Below, in pieces: positions 41,375 through 49,299 of a stretch of DNA of 64,000 nucleotides (its first letter is position 1; each line of letters begins with the position of its first letter). The stretch is taken from contig NZ_CP017141.1 of the NCBI RefSeq assembly GCF_001721645.1, forward strand, positions 3,844,001 through 3,908,000, written 5' to 3'. The position numbers and the translations under genes were made by a program. Below the pieces are notes generated by a model, which was not told where the DNA came from, made no database searches, and saw nothing but the letters and a program-made list of their open reading frames with translations. The stretch comes from Pedobacter steynii (GTDB lineage: Bacteria > Bacteroidota > Bacteroidia > Sphingobacteriales > Sphingobacteriaceae).

Positions 41375-41384
41375 GTTATTTTTG
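41355..41384 (+). promoter_or_regulatory. Promoter of the MBL hydrolase gene, inside the lolA terminator
   Basis: TTTG at 41355-41358, an 18-nt spacer and TATTTTTG at 41377-41384. The -33 box lies in the loop and right arm of the lolA terminator. The predicted start is near 41390. Confidence 0.5.
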
Positions 41385-41409
41385 AAAATATGGTCCCAAC
41401 TCATCTATT

Positions 41410-42174
41410 TTGAAAGTTACATTTTTAGGTACAGGTACTTCCCAGGGCATTCCTGTCATCACTTGCAATTGTGCGGTTTGCCAGTCTACAGATCATAGAA
41501 ATAAGCGTTTAAGGGTTTCTGTCTTACTGGAGATGGGAGATAAGACGATCGTTATTGATAGCGGACCTGATTTCAGGTATCAGATGCTGCGTGCTAATGT
41601 AAAAGACCTGGATGCCATTCTTTATACACATGAGCATAAAGATCATGTGGCTGGTTTGGATGACATCAGACCATTCAATTATCTGTTAAAGAAAAACATC
41701 GACATCTATGCCACTGAACGGGTTCAGCAGGCGCTGAAAAGAGAGTTTTCCTATATTTTTGCGGAGGTGCATTATCCTGGTTTGCCGCAAATTGATATGC
41801 ATACCATCTCGGATGAGATTTTTAAAATTGGCAAAACAAGTATCATTCCATTGAATATCATGCATTATAAATTGCCAATCCTTGGTTTTAGAGTTCATGA
41901 TTTCACCTATATCACGGATGCAAAGACAATTTCTGAGGAAACAATAGAGAAAATTAAAGGAACCAAAGTGCTGGTCGTAAATGCATTACAGCACGAAGAG
42001 CATATTTCTCATTTTACATTAAAAGAAGCAGTTGACTTTGCCCAAAAGATTGGAGCAGAGATGACTTACCTGACTCATATCAGCCATAATTTAGGACTAC
42101 ATGAAGAGGTAGAAAATGAATTGCCGAAAAATATAAAATTAGCTTACGATGGTTTGAGTATATTCTGCGAATAA
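41410..42174 (+). CDS. MBL-fold metal-dependent hydrolase (PhnP/RNase Z-like)
   Basis: A 254-residue metallo-beta-lactamase-fold enzyme. The metal-binding motif is THEHKDHVAGLDD (H74, H76, D78, H79), with further ligands at D in IDSGPDFRYQ-type positions and HxH near the end (THISHN). It has a Cys pair in CNCAVCQS near residue 20, as in PhnP-like phosphodiesterases. The start is a TTG codon at 41410: the family-typical MKVTFLGTGTSQGIP begins there, and the only nearby ATG (41390) is out of frame. The substrate, perhaps a cyclic phosphodiester, is not established. Confidence 0.85.
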   Translation: MKVTFLGTGTSQGIPVITCNCAVCQSTDHRNKRLRVSVLLEMGDKTIVIDSGPDFRYQMLRANVKDLDAILYTHEHKDHVAGLDDIRPFNYLLKKNIDIYATERVQQALKREFSYIFAEVHYPGLPQIDMHTISDEIFKIGKTSIIPLNIMHYKLPILGFRVHDFTYITDAKTISEETIEKIKGTKVLVVNALQHEEHISHFTLKEAVDFAQKIGAEMTYLTHISHNLGLHEEVENELPKNIKLAYDGLSIFCE

Positions 42175-42185
42175 ATATATATTTG
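42153..42185 (+). promoter_or_regulatory. Promoter of tRNA-Leu(GAG)
   Basis: TTTG at 42153-42156 lies inside the end of the MBL gene. After 21 nt comes TATATTTG at 42178-42185, about 10 nt before the tRNA. Confidence 0.5.
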
Positions 42186-42195
42186 CAGAACAAAT

Positions 42196-42279
42196 ACCCA
42201 GGTGGCGAAATTGGTAGACGCACCAGCTTGAGGGGCTGGCGCCGGCAACGGTGTGGGAGTTCGAATCTCCTCTTGGGTA
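42196..42279 (+). tRNA. tRNA-Leu, anticodon GAG
   Basis: An 84-nt class II tRNA. Acceptor stem ACCCAGG / CTTGGGT with discriminator A, anticodon arm CCAGC-TTGAGGG-GCTGG (anticodon GAG), long variable arm and T-loop TTCGAAT. CCA is not encoded. Confidence 0.96.
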
Positions 42280-42284
42280 CTGTT

Positions 42285-42339
42285 CTAAGTACAATACTTA
42301 GGGTATAAACCGTACTTCGAACAATTCAAAGTACGGTTT
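42285..42339 (+). terminator. Two hairpins behind tRNA-Leu(GAG)
   Basis: A perfect 7-bp inverted repeat CTAAGTA-CAA-TACTTAG (42285-42301) is followed by an 11-bp stem AAACCGTACTT / AAGTACGGTTT (42307-42317 with 42329-42339). Neither is followed by a long T-run, so termination is likely but not certain; processing signals are an alternative. Confidence 0.55.
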
Positions 42340-42373
42340 ATTATGCCAAATAGATATTCTATATGCTTCTCAA

Positions 42374-42790
42374 TTAATGTCTATCCTTCAATAATTCTTT
42401 TGTTTTTCCCTTTATAAAAGCCTCTTTATCTTTTTTTACTTCTACAAGCATTTCTTTTCTTTCTACCGGCAGCGTAAAATATTTATCAGCCCATAAGCTT
42501 ATTTCGATCATTATGGGAAGTAAATCAATCCCTTTGTGAGTTAGCCTATATAATACTTTTGCTTTGCTTTCGGGATGCTCTTGTTTAGTAATTATTCCAT
42601 TCACTTCTAACATTTGTAATCGGTTTGCCAAAATATTAGTAGCTATTTTTTCATCCGATTTTAAGAAATCGCCATAAGTACATTGCGTTGAGAACATTAA
42701 ATCTCTAACGATAAGCAATGACCATTTGTCTCCCCAGATATCCAGCGAGCTACTTATAGGGCAATCAGACCTCTTTTTTATATCCTTCAT
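42374..42790 (-). CDS. HxlR-family winged-helix transcriptional regulator
   Basis: A 138-residue HxlR regulator. The family opening CPISSSLDIWGDKWSLLIVRDL is intact (quoted as CPISSSLDIWGDKW), with the N-terminal Cys that in HypR/QorR-like members senses electrophiles or disulfide stress. The wHTH follows with FSDFLKS-like YGDFLKSDEKIATNILANRL and the wing near ESKAKVLYRLTHKG. It is divergent from two SDR genes and a quinone-reductase-like gene, the usual target type for this family. Two CTTGC-type dyads in the 205-bp gap are its probable operators. Confidence 0.93.
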   Translation of the reverse strand: MKDIKKRSDCPISSSLDIWGDKWSLLIVRDLMFSTQCTYGDFLKSDEKIATNILANRLQMLEVNGIITKQEHPESKAKVLYRLTHKGIDLLPIMIEISLWADKYFTLPVERKEMLVEVKKDKEAFIKGKTKELLKDRH

Positions 42791-42809
42791 AAAATAATTA
42801 ATAAAAACG

Positions 42810-42856
42810 CTTGCAAAATGAAAGTTGTTTGTATATTTGTACTTGCAAAACGCAAG
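42810..42856. promoter_or_regulatory. Promoter flanked by two HxlR-type operators
   Basis: A perfect dyad CTTGC-AAAAC-GCAAG lies at 42842-42856 and an imperfect copy CTTGC-AAAAT-GAAAG at 42810-42824, centre-to-centre 32 bp (three helical turns). Between them sits TATATTTG (42833-42840); the TTG of the first site, 42811-42813, is 18-19 nt upstream and can serve as -33. A dimer on either site would block RNA polymerase. Confidence 0.7.
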
Positions 42857-42885
42857 CGAATTTACGAAAATAAATTATAGATGCA

Positions 42886-42984
42886 ATGGAAACAACATTA
42901 ATTTTTGAACCAATGATCAGGAGTTGCTCTGCAAAAGTAGCCGCGGCGCTTACGGCTGTGTATTATAAACAATCAAAAAATTAA
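42886..42984 (+). CDS. Small 32-residue frame in the SDR operon leader
   Basis: ATG at 42886 opens METTLIFEPMIRSCSAKV and closes at 42984, 12 nt before the first SDR gene. It lies just downstream of the HxlR-controlled promoter, so it would be the first frame of that transcript. It contains one Cys and no TM helix. I do not recognise it. It could be a leader peptide, a small protein or the remnant of a lost gene. Confidence 0.35.
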   Translation: METTLIFEPMIRSCSAKVAAALTAVYYKQSKN

Positions 42985-42995
42985 AGAACTTAAGA

Positions 42996-43724
42996 ATGAA
43001 AACAACAGGAAATACCATATTTATAAGTGGTGGAAGCGCTGGAATTGGCTTGGCTATTGCTAAAAAATTTAATGCAGCCGGCAACAAAATTATTATCAAT
43101 GGACGTAATGAAGAGCGTCTTCAAAGTGCCTTGAAAGAGTTGGACAATGCAGTTGCTATACAAGGAGATTTATCGGTACAAGCAGACAGGATAGATATTG
43201 CGAAACAATTAAAAAGTAATTATCCCAATACCAACATCATCATAAATAATGCTGGTGCCGCTTTTCTGAACGATTTAAGTGATAGTAATGGCAACTCAGC
43301 AGAAAAAGCTTACCAAGAAATCAACACCAATTACATTAGTGTTATTGATTTTACGGCTTTGACTTTACCCCTGCTTTTGCAACAAGAAGAGGCCGCAATC
43401 GTAAATGTTTCCTCAATAGCTGTATTTAGGTCCAACAAATATCTGCCTACTTACTCAGCTAGCAAAGCTGCGTTGCACAGTTATACACAAGGATTAAGAG
43501 ATACATTTTCTGAAAACGAAGGCCTAAATGTGTATGAACTTTATCCACCTCTGGTAAATACTGAATTCTCCGCAGAAATTGGTGGAGCGAATGGAATTCC
43601 AGCATCTGAAGTGGCAGATGAGTTATTTGCTGCTTTGGCAAAGGATCAGTTTGAAGTTCCTGTAGGTGATACTAAAAAAATACATGCGTTAGTAGCCCAT
43701 GTTACAGAACAGGTTTCCCATTAA
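42996..43724 (+). CDS. Short-chain dehydrogenase/reductase (SDR), DltE-like
   Basis: A 242-residue SDR. The nucleotide-binding motif is SGGSAGIGLAIAKKF, NNAG is at IINNAGAAF, the catalytic Ser lies in NVSSIAVF and Tyr/Lys in YSASKAALHSY. The PPLVNTEF segment and the C-terminal form match the DltE/YdfG-like group of NAD(P)H-dependent oxidoreductases. The substrate is unknown. It is the first full gene downstream of the HxlR operators and probably responds to an electrophile or quinone stress signal (inference). Confidence 0.9.
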   Translation: MKTTGNTIFISGGSAGIGLAIAKKFNAAGNKIIINGRNEERLQSALKELDNAVAIQGDLSVQADRIDIAKQLKSNYPNTNIIINNAGAAFLNDLSDSNGNSAEKAYQEINTNYISVIDFTALTLPLLLQQEEAAIVNVSSIAVFRSNKYLPTYSASKAALHSYTQGLRDTFSENEGLNVYELYPPLVNTEFSAEIGGANGIPASEVADELFAALAKDQFEVPVGDTKKIHALVAHVTEQVSH

Positions 43725-43745
43725 TCTACATAATTCAAGAACCTT

Positions 43746-44513
43746 ATGGACTTAAAAGGAAAAACAATACTCATCACAGGTGGTGGATCGGGCATAGGAT
43801 TGGAAGCCGCAAAACAATTTTTGGAAATCGGAGCAAAGGTCATCATTACAGGTAGAAACAAGAGTAGGCTTGACGCCGCTAAAAAAGCATATCCAATGCT
43901 GATTGCTATCCAGAGTGATGCGGGAAATGAAGATGATGCTAATGCTCTTTTCGACAAGGTTAATGAACTGGGCGGCATTGATATTCTTTATAACAATGCA
44001 GGCGTTGGTGTTCCGCCAAAAAATTTAGGCATTTCAAATGATGACCATTATAAAGGAGCCACATATGAAATGGAGGTCAATTATCTGGGAGTTATCCGTC
44101 TAAACAATCTTTTTATGGAAATGCTCAAATCAAGGCAGGAAAGTGCGATTATCAATACCACTTCCATTCTCAGTATTGTACCCTCATTGATTGAGGCTAC
44201 ATATTCGGCATCAAAAACTGCATTGGCATTTTACACAAAATCATTGAGAGCACATCTATGGATCCTGGGAGCTAGTGTAAAGGTTTTTGAACTGTTACCA
44301 CCGTTGGTTGATACAGATATGGTGGCAGATAGAGATGATAAAAAAATAAGTCCTGAAAAACTGGTAAAGGGATTAATAAATGGACTTAGGAAAGATCACT
44401 ACACTATTCGTATTGGCGATACAAAACTAGTCTATATATTCAATCGTTTATTTCCAAAACTGACATTTGGCCTGATTAATCCGAAGAAAATAAATGCAGA
44501 ATTAAAACCCTAG
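43746..44513 (+). CDS. Short-chain dehydrogenase/reductase (SDR)
   Basis: A 255-residue classical SDR: TGGGSGIGLEAAKQF cofactor motif, ILYNNAGVGVP, the Ser in INTTSILSI and YSASKTALAFYTKSLR for Tyr/Lys. It is a paralogue of the preceding SDR (shared PPLVxTxM/F end segment and similar C-terminal GDTK motif) and follows it after 21 nt. The pair may have arisen by tandem duplication. Substrate not predictable. Confidence 0.9.
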   Translation: MDLKGKTILITGGGSGIGLEAAKQFLEIGAKVIITGRNKSRLDAAKKAYPMLIAIQSDAGNEDDANALFDKVNELGGIDILYNNAGVGVPPKNLGISNDDHYKGATYEMEVNYLGVIRLNNLFMEMLKSRQESAIINTTSILSIVPSLIEATYSASKTALAFYTKSLRAHLWILGASVKVFELLPPLVDTDMVADRDDKKISPEKLVKGLINGLRKDHYTIRIGDTKLVYIFNRLFPKLTFGLINPKKINAELKP

Positions 44514-44541
44514 TATAGGCTTTTCCATAAATAATAAAATC

Positions 44542-45543
44542 ATGAAAGCATTCGCGATAAAAAAATACGATAAAAAGGGGGTTCTACAGCTTACTGATAT
44601 TCCTGTTCCAGACCTAAAAGAGGATGAAGTACTGATAGAGATTCATGCCTCTGGTCTTAACCTGCTCGATTCCAAGATAAAGTCTGGGGAATTCAAGTTG
44701 ATATTGCCTTACAAGTTACCACTTATTTTGGGACATGATGTAGCGGGAGTAATTACCCGGGTGGGAACGAGGGTAACTCAGTTTAAGGTCGGTGATGAAG
44801 TCTATTCCCGAGCTGCCGATTTCCACATTGGCACCTTAGCCGAATATATTGCCATTAATGAGGATGATGTAGCGCTTAAACCCAGCAACATCACCATGGA
44901 AGAGGCCGCGTCGGTTCCGTTAGTGGCTTTGACCGCATGGCAGGCGCTGGTAGAAAAAGCCAAGGTCAAAAAAGGCCAGAAAGTATTTATTCAGGCGGGA
45001 TCAGGGGGAGTAGGCACAATTGCCATTCAGCTGGCGAAACACCTTGGTGCAATAGTAGCTACGACTGCAAGTGAAAAAAGTTTCGTCATGTTAAAGCAAC
45101 TCGGAGCAGATATTTTGATTGACTACAAGAAAGAAGATTTTGGAGCAATCCTGAAAGATTATGATATGGTGTTGCACAGTCAGGATAACAAGGCGCTTGA
45201 AAAATCCTTACGGATATTAAGACCGGGAGGAAAGGTAATTTCGATTTCAGGACCACCCACGCCAGATTTTGCCAAAACAATTGGAGCCCCTTGGTTTGTG
45301 AAGGCCATTGTTTCGCTGACCAGCTTGGGTATCCGCAAAAAAGCTAGAAAACTAGACGTAGACTACTCATTTCTGTTTATGAGGGCGGAAGGTAAACAGT
45401 TACAAGAGATTTCCAAACTGATCGAACAGCAGATGATAAAGCCTGTTGTGGACAAAGTGTTTTCATTTGATCAGACGAATGAGGCCTTGGAATATGTGGA
45501 AAGTGGCCGTGCCAAGGGAAAGGTGGTTGTTAAAGTAAAATAA
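44542..45543 (+). CDS. NADP-dependent MDR oxidoreductase, quinone-reductase-like
   Basis: A 333-residue zinc-independent medium-chain dehydrogenase/reductase. The GroES-like part has PLILGHDVAGVITRVGTRV and GDEVYSR, and the Rossmann motif is QAGSGGVGTIAIQLAKHLGA. It lacks the Cys cluster of structural zinc. QOR-like proteins reduce quinones or enones with NADPH. It is third in the HxlR-divergent set, 28 nt after the second SDR. Confidence 0.9.
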   Translation: MKAFAIKKYDKKGVLQLTDIPVPDLKEDEVLIEIHASGLNLLDSKIKSGEFKLILPYKLPLILGHDVAGVITRVGTRVTQFKVGDEVYSRAADFHIGTLAEYIAINEDDVALKPSNITMEEAASVPLVALTAWQALVEKAKVKKGQKVFIQAGSGGVGTIAIQLAKHLGAIVATTASEKSFVMLKQLGADILIDYKKEDFGAILKDYDMVLHSQDNKALEKSLRILRPGGKVISISGPPTPDFAKTIGAPWFVKAIVSLTSLGIRKKARKLDVDYSFLFMRAEGKQLQEISKLIEQQMIKPVVDKVFSFDQTNEALEYVESGRAKGKVVVKVK

Positions 45544-45577
45544 GTGACTGATAGATAAGTGCGGTCTAATATATTAC

Positions 45578-45910
45578 TTAGAGTTGTTGCAATGCTTGTT
45601 TTACGGTGTCCTTGTTAGGCTTAGAAATGGGTACTTTTTCTCCAGACATTAAGAGTAGCATGCCACCATCTTCCTTCAACCAGCTTTTTACAATCAACTC
45701 TTCAATATCAATAGGTTTTAAAAGATAAGCTAAGGCAGCAAATTTTACAGCTTGTATCCCGTATTGGTCGTAAGTGGTAACAAAAATAACTTCGAAATTA
45801 CGTCTTGGAAGTAATTTTAGTACATCAAAACCTGTTTGCTTGCCCATTTGAATATCCAGGAACACTAAATGAGCCAGGTAATGATCGTCGGAGTATTTTT
45901 CCGGTATGAT
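45578..45910 (-). pseudogene. Decayed LytTR-type response regulator
   Basis: A remnant of an AgrA/LytR regulator. The readable part has the receiver core LVFLDIQMGKQTGFDVL (phospho-acceptor Asp), FVTTYDQYGIQAVKF and LLKPIDIEELI. It then jumps directly into the last 30 residues of a LytTR DNA-binding domain (DGGMLLLMSGEKVPISKPNK), so about 70-100 residues are missing by internal deletion. Upstream of the Asp the frame reads EKYSDDHYLAHLV and soon meets a stop (TAG near 45916), so the N-terminus is also lost. It cannot bind DNA. Confidence 0.8.
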
Positions 45911-45972
45911 TGACTAGTTGTTTGTTTCTATCATTATCTATAATATCTTTAATCAAAGGAAAAAATCATGAA

Positions 45973-46467
45973 ATGAGGATTGAAAACATCATAAGGAGTA
46001 TTGTTTTGTTAGCGTTTTTGGTGATGGTAGTTGATGTTGAGTGTGGCGCTCAGCATATTGCTAAGCATTACAAAACATCAAAATTTGATTCAGCTATATT
46101 CCCAGCGAATTCTTTGGACATGATACCAGGAATCAGATTCACTCCTACAAATGCAGAAATCGACACCGCTGAATCGGCCTTGGCGAAAGATATAAAGACT
46201 TTAAATACCCCAATGATCAATCAATATAGGACTCCCATAATTCATAAAAAGATCGGAAAATATCGGAGACAGTATTTTGGGTACTTAGATCAATCTGGGC
46301 ATAAGATTCTGCTTATAAATTGTTTCTACGATAAAAAGTATAATGATCATACATATTGGCTAGATTCTAAAGTGACAGTATTAGATGGCGGAAGTTATTA
46401 TTGGAGTATACACTTTGATATGAATACGAAGAAATTCTTTGAGTTCTATGTAAATGGAGCAGGATAA
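45973..46467 (+). CDS. Hypothetical secreted protein
   Basis: I do not recognise this 164-residue protein. The start was set at ATG 45973 (MRIENIIRSI); the longer frame from 45910 begins inside the decayed LytTR remnant. A signal peptide or N-terminal anchor is visible (IVLLAFLVMVVDVECGA), followed by a soluble domain with several Tyr and Trp near the end (YLDQSGHKILLINCFYD and GGSYYWSIHFDM). It lies alone between the pseudogene and doxX-like gene. Confidence 0.6.
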   Translation: MRIENIIRSIVLLAFLVMVVDVECGAQHIAKHYKTSKFDSAIFPANSLDMIPGIRFTPTNAEIDTAESALAKDIKTLNTPMINQYRTPIIHKKIGKYRRQYFGYLDQSGHKILLINCFYDKKYNDHTYWLDSKVTVLDGGSYYWSIHFDMNTKKFFEFYVNGAG

Positions 46468-46605
46468 ATTAACTGGTTAATTTCCTTACCTAAATCTATT
46501 TCTTATTCCAGATTAAGTTTTTTCGTAAAGCGATGTACTACCTTTATTTCGACCCTGAACGGATAAGTGATTCGCGCAGTGTGTTTAATGAATAAATGAA
46601 GAGCT

Positions 46606-47058
46606 ATGAAAAATTATAATCACCTTTCTCAGCTATATCTGAGAATAGCATTAGGTATCGGTTTTATTGTTCCTGTTTTAGACCGGTTTGGAGTTCTGGG
46701 AGCTCCGGGAACTCCGAATATTGGTTGGGGCAACTGGGATAATTTTATATCCTACACGCATACCTTATTACCTTTCATGGAGAGATCGGGAGCAAATGTG
46801 ATGGGGGCAATTGCAACGCTGGCAGAGCTGCTTTTTGGAATAATGCTGATTATCGGTCTGAAAACACGATTGGTTGCTTTCTGTAGTTTTTTGTTGACAT
46901 TGAGCTTTGCCCTATGCATGGCTATATTTCTGGGAATTAAGGCCCCTTTGAATTATTCTGTATTCGCCGTTAGCGCAGGCTGCCTTTTATTGAGCACAGT
47001 TCAGGTTTTTGGCTGGAGCCTGGATGACTATTTTTCAAATCGAAAATTGAAAAGTTAA
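46606..47058 (+). CDS. DoxX family membrane protein
   Basis: A 150-residue protein with four TM helices typical of DoxX/DoxD-like: LYLRIALGIGFIVPVLDRFG, then MGAIATLAELLFGIMLIIGL with the conserved E, LVAFCSFLLTLSFALCMA and the last helix near the C-terminus. DoxX proteins are linked to redox or thiol homeostasis, but the function is not settled. The short spacing to the shared terminator indicates a single-gene transcript. Confidence 0.88.
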   Translation: MKNYNHLSQLYLRIALGIGFIVPVLDRFGVLGAPGTPNIGWGNWDNFISYTHTLLPFMERSGANVMGAIATLAELLFGIMLIIGLKTRLVAFCSFLLTLSFALCMAIFLGIKAPLNYSVFAVSAGCLLLSTVQVFGWSLDDYFSNRKLKS

Positions 47059-47064
47059 GTAAAT

Positions 47065-47093
47065 AAAAAAAGAGGAAAACTTCCTCTTTTTTT
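47065..47093. terminator. Bidirectional terminator between doxX-like and yceI-like genes
   Basis: AAAAAAAGAGGAA (47065-47077), loop AAC, TTCCTCTTTTTTT (47081-47093). The perfect 13-bp stem with A and T flanks works on both strands for these convergent genes. Confidence 0.9.
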
Positions 47094-47116
47094 ATTTAAA
47101 TGCTACAGAACTGATA

Positions 47117-47698
47117 CTATTTCTTTACGAATTCAGTATTTGCATTTAATGTTACCTCGTCACTTAACATGGCATTTGCATATTTAGTTCCAAATCCGAA
47201 ATCAGCTCGTTTGATTGTACCGGTAACTTTGAAACCTGCAGTTGCTTTTTTAGACATAGGATTAGTAGTTACTCCTCTTAATGTTGCATCTAAAGTGATC
47301 GGTTTAGTCACACCATGGAAAGTTAAGTTTCCGTTCACTTTGAACTTATTGGCAGAAACTTTCTTCACTGAAGTGCTTTTAAATGATAATTTTGGAAATT
47401 TTGCAGCATCAAAGAAATCTGCACCTTTTAGATGCTCATCTCTTTTATCATTGTCTGTATTTACTGAGTTTACATCTGCTGTTAGTTCTACTACAGCATC
47501 AGAGAAATCGGGTTTTGAAGAAGTCAGTGTAGACTGGAAGTTCTTGAAAGATCCTTCTACATCAGTGATTAATAAGTGGGTAATCACAAAACCTAATTTT
47601 GAATGTGAGGTGTCAGCTTCCCAGGTAGCAGGCGCAACTGCTTTGAAAGCAAAAAGAGTAGTACTTAGAACTACGGCCAATAAGAATAACTTTTTCAT
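47117..47698 (-). CDS. YceI family periplasmic protein
   Basis: A 193-residue protein from the start MKKLFLLAVVL at 47698; an ATG four codons upstream and a longer frame from 47746 are less likely since the signal peptide begins here. The lipocalin-like YceI fold is marked by WEADTSHSKLGFVITHL, LTSSKPDFSDAVVELTADVNSVNT, HLKGADFFDAAKFPKLSFKST and GNLTFHGVTKPI. The family binds polyisoprenoid lipids in its barrel. A precise role is unknown. Confidence 0.92.
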   Translation of the reverse strand: MKKLFLLAVVLSTTLFAFKAVAPATWEADTSHSKLGFVITHLLITDVEGSFKNFQSTLTSSKPDFSDAVVELTADVNSVNTDNDKRDEHLKGADFFDAAKFPKLSFKSTSVKKVSANKFKVNGNLTFHGVTKPITLDATLRGVTTNPMSKKATAGFKVTGTIKRADFGFGTKYANAMLSDEVTLNANTEFVKK

Positions 47699-47927
47699 AA
47701 TTTTTTTCATTTCTTTTAATTGAGGACAAATTGAGTCAATTACCACTGTTAAATCATTGATCTATGATAAGAAAGAAAAAGAACCTGCTATTGGAAACTG
47801 AACCGGTATAATTGTAAATTCATACAACTCAGCCCGAAATATCTACGCTTCGTCAGTTATTTGTCTTCTTTAAACTTCCAGATCTACAGCTTTGTATCAT
47901 GGTTACACTCCATTTATACAAAGACTT

Positions 47928-48494
47928 ATGTTGACAGGTAATTTTGAAAATAAAACAAATATGCTGGTCATGGGCGATGCTCTGGATTTAGTAGAATTAC
48001 AGAAAACTTTACATAAAGTGACTTCTTTGATTGCTGGTTACGACCTGGAGGACTCCGATATATTTCTATTGTTCAGCCATTTTTCTCAAAAAGCAGAGGG
48101 GGCATGGCTGACTGGTTGTCCGCAAAGAAATGCTGTTTATGGTAAAGCGGAAGTCCATTATCATTGTTTTGAAACTTCCGCGAAAGAGTTGTTAGTCCTG
48201 AGTAGTTTGTTAAGAGCGCTCGCCGATTTTGTGCTCATAACTGAGCTGGATGAAGTCAATATTTATCTGCTTGAGCATCTCGCTAAAAAAGCGCTTTCTA
48301 TTACTGATCATCAGGAGGCAGGACTCATACGGGAAGGCATTTATAAAAGCATGGAGTCTTCCGGAATCAAGCGTTTTATTCAACATTTCAGGTGTTATAG
48401 AAATGATGCAAAGCTGCAATCGGAAGGAACATCTTTACAAACGATCGGCGAATACCTGTTCCCGGTAGTCGATGGACTATTTGTCAGAATTTAA
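47928..48494 (+). CDS. Hypothetical cytoplasmic protein
   Basis: A 188-residue protein from ATG 47928 (MLTGNFENKTNMLVMG); a TTG-initiated frame 12 codons longer starts at 47892. It has no signal peptide. The pattern MLVMGDALDLVELQKTLHKV and the LSSLLRALADFV helix recall small DUF families of Bacteroidota (DUF6904-like, from memory only). I do not assign a function. It ends just before the SDR gene and overlaps nothing when that gene starts at 48505. Confidence 0.6.
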   Translation: MLTGNFENKTNMLVMGDALDLVELQKTLHKVTSLIAGYDLEDSDIFLLFSHFSQKAEGAWLTGCPQRNAVYGKAEVHYHCFETSAKELLVLSSLLRALADFVLITELDEVNIYLLEHLAKKALSITDHQEAGLIREGIYKSMESSGIKRFIQHFRCYRNDAKLQSEGTSLQTIGEYLFPVVDGLFVRI

Positions 48495-48504
48495 GACCAT
48501 TTAT

Positions 48505-49299
48505 ATGAACAATACAACATACACCCTGATTACGGGTGCCAGTTCAGGATTGGGAAAAGAATTTTCCATCCAGTGCGCCGCAATGGGAATGAATATCATC
48601 ATGATTGCACTTCCTGGGAGTCATACCGATCTGCTTGCCGCCCAGTTAACGCGGGAGTATGAAGTGGAGGTTAAAGTGTTAGAATTTGACCTGACAGATA
48701 GCCGCTTATTGGTTGAAAAACTAAACGAACTTATGACTGAGTTTGATATCACCTTTTTAATTAATAATGCGGGGATTGGAGGGACAGTTGCCATCACGGA
48801 AAGCAGTTTAGAATCTATTGATAAAATTATCCAGCTCAATGTAAGGGGAACAGTTCTGGTTACCCAGACACTTTTACCTCATCTTTTGAAGCATAAAAAA
48901 AGCCATATCCTGAACATTTCCAGCATGGCTGCTTTTACACCAATAGCTTACAAAACGGTGTATCCCGCTTCAAAGGCTTTTATCTCCTCTTTTTCATTGG
49001 GACTCAGGGAAGAATTACACCATACAGGAGTATCGGTCAGTGTCGTCTATCCGGGGCCAATTATGACCAACTCTGGGGTATCCACCAGAATTGTAGAACA
49101 GGGAATGAAGGGAAGGATAGGACTGCTCACCACAACTGAGATTGTGATGACCTCGCTCAGGCAGGCATTGGCAGGAAAGGGAATTATCATTCCGGGTTTT
49201 TGGAATCGGATCAGTCATCGCCTGATGAGTATGCTTCCTACAGAAACGAAACTTAGAATTGTATCGGACGCAGTTAAAAAGGAAATGGCGGTTAGCTGA
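48505..49299 (+). CDS. Short-chain dehydrogenase/reductase (SDR)
   Basis: A 264-residue SDR from ATG 48505 (MNNTTYTLITGASSG); the upstream ATG at 48472 overlaps the previous gene and adds 11 residues without match. Motifs: TGASSGLGKEF, FLINNAGIGG, Ser in NISSMAAF, YPASKAFISSF. The C-terminal part with VYPGPIMTNSGV resembles 3-oxoacyl/ketosteroid-type SDRs. The last base of its stop is the first base of the next start, so it is coupled to the epimerase-like gene. Confidence 0.9.
   Translation: MNNTTYTLITGASSGLGKEFSIQCAAMGMNIIMIALPGSHTDLLAAQLTREYEVEVKVLEFDLTDSRLLVEKLNELMTEFDITFLINNAGIGGTVAITESSLESIDKIIQLNVRGTVLVTQTLLPHLLKHKKSHILNISSMAAFTPIAYKTVYPASKAFISSFSLGLREELHHTGVSVSVVYPGPIMTNSGVSTRIVEQGMKGRIGLLTTTEIVMTSLRQALAGKGIIIPGFWNRISHRLMSMLPTETKLRIVSDAVKKEMAVS

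Noticed and set aside
42196..46480. Possible integrative element with tRNA-Leu(GAG) as attachment site
   Set aside because: I found no direct repeat of the tRNA 3' end downstream to 46500 and no integrase, relaxase or phage gene; only the accessory gene content hints at transfer.
47169..47723. 184-residue open frame on the plus strand opposite the YceI gene
   Set aside because: The YceI frame has a signal peptide and all family motifs; the opposite frame has none and would read through the yceI start region.
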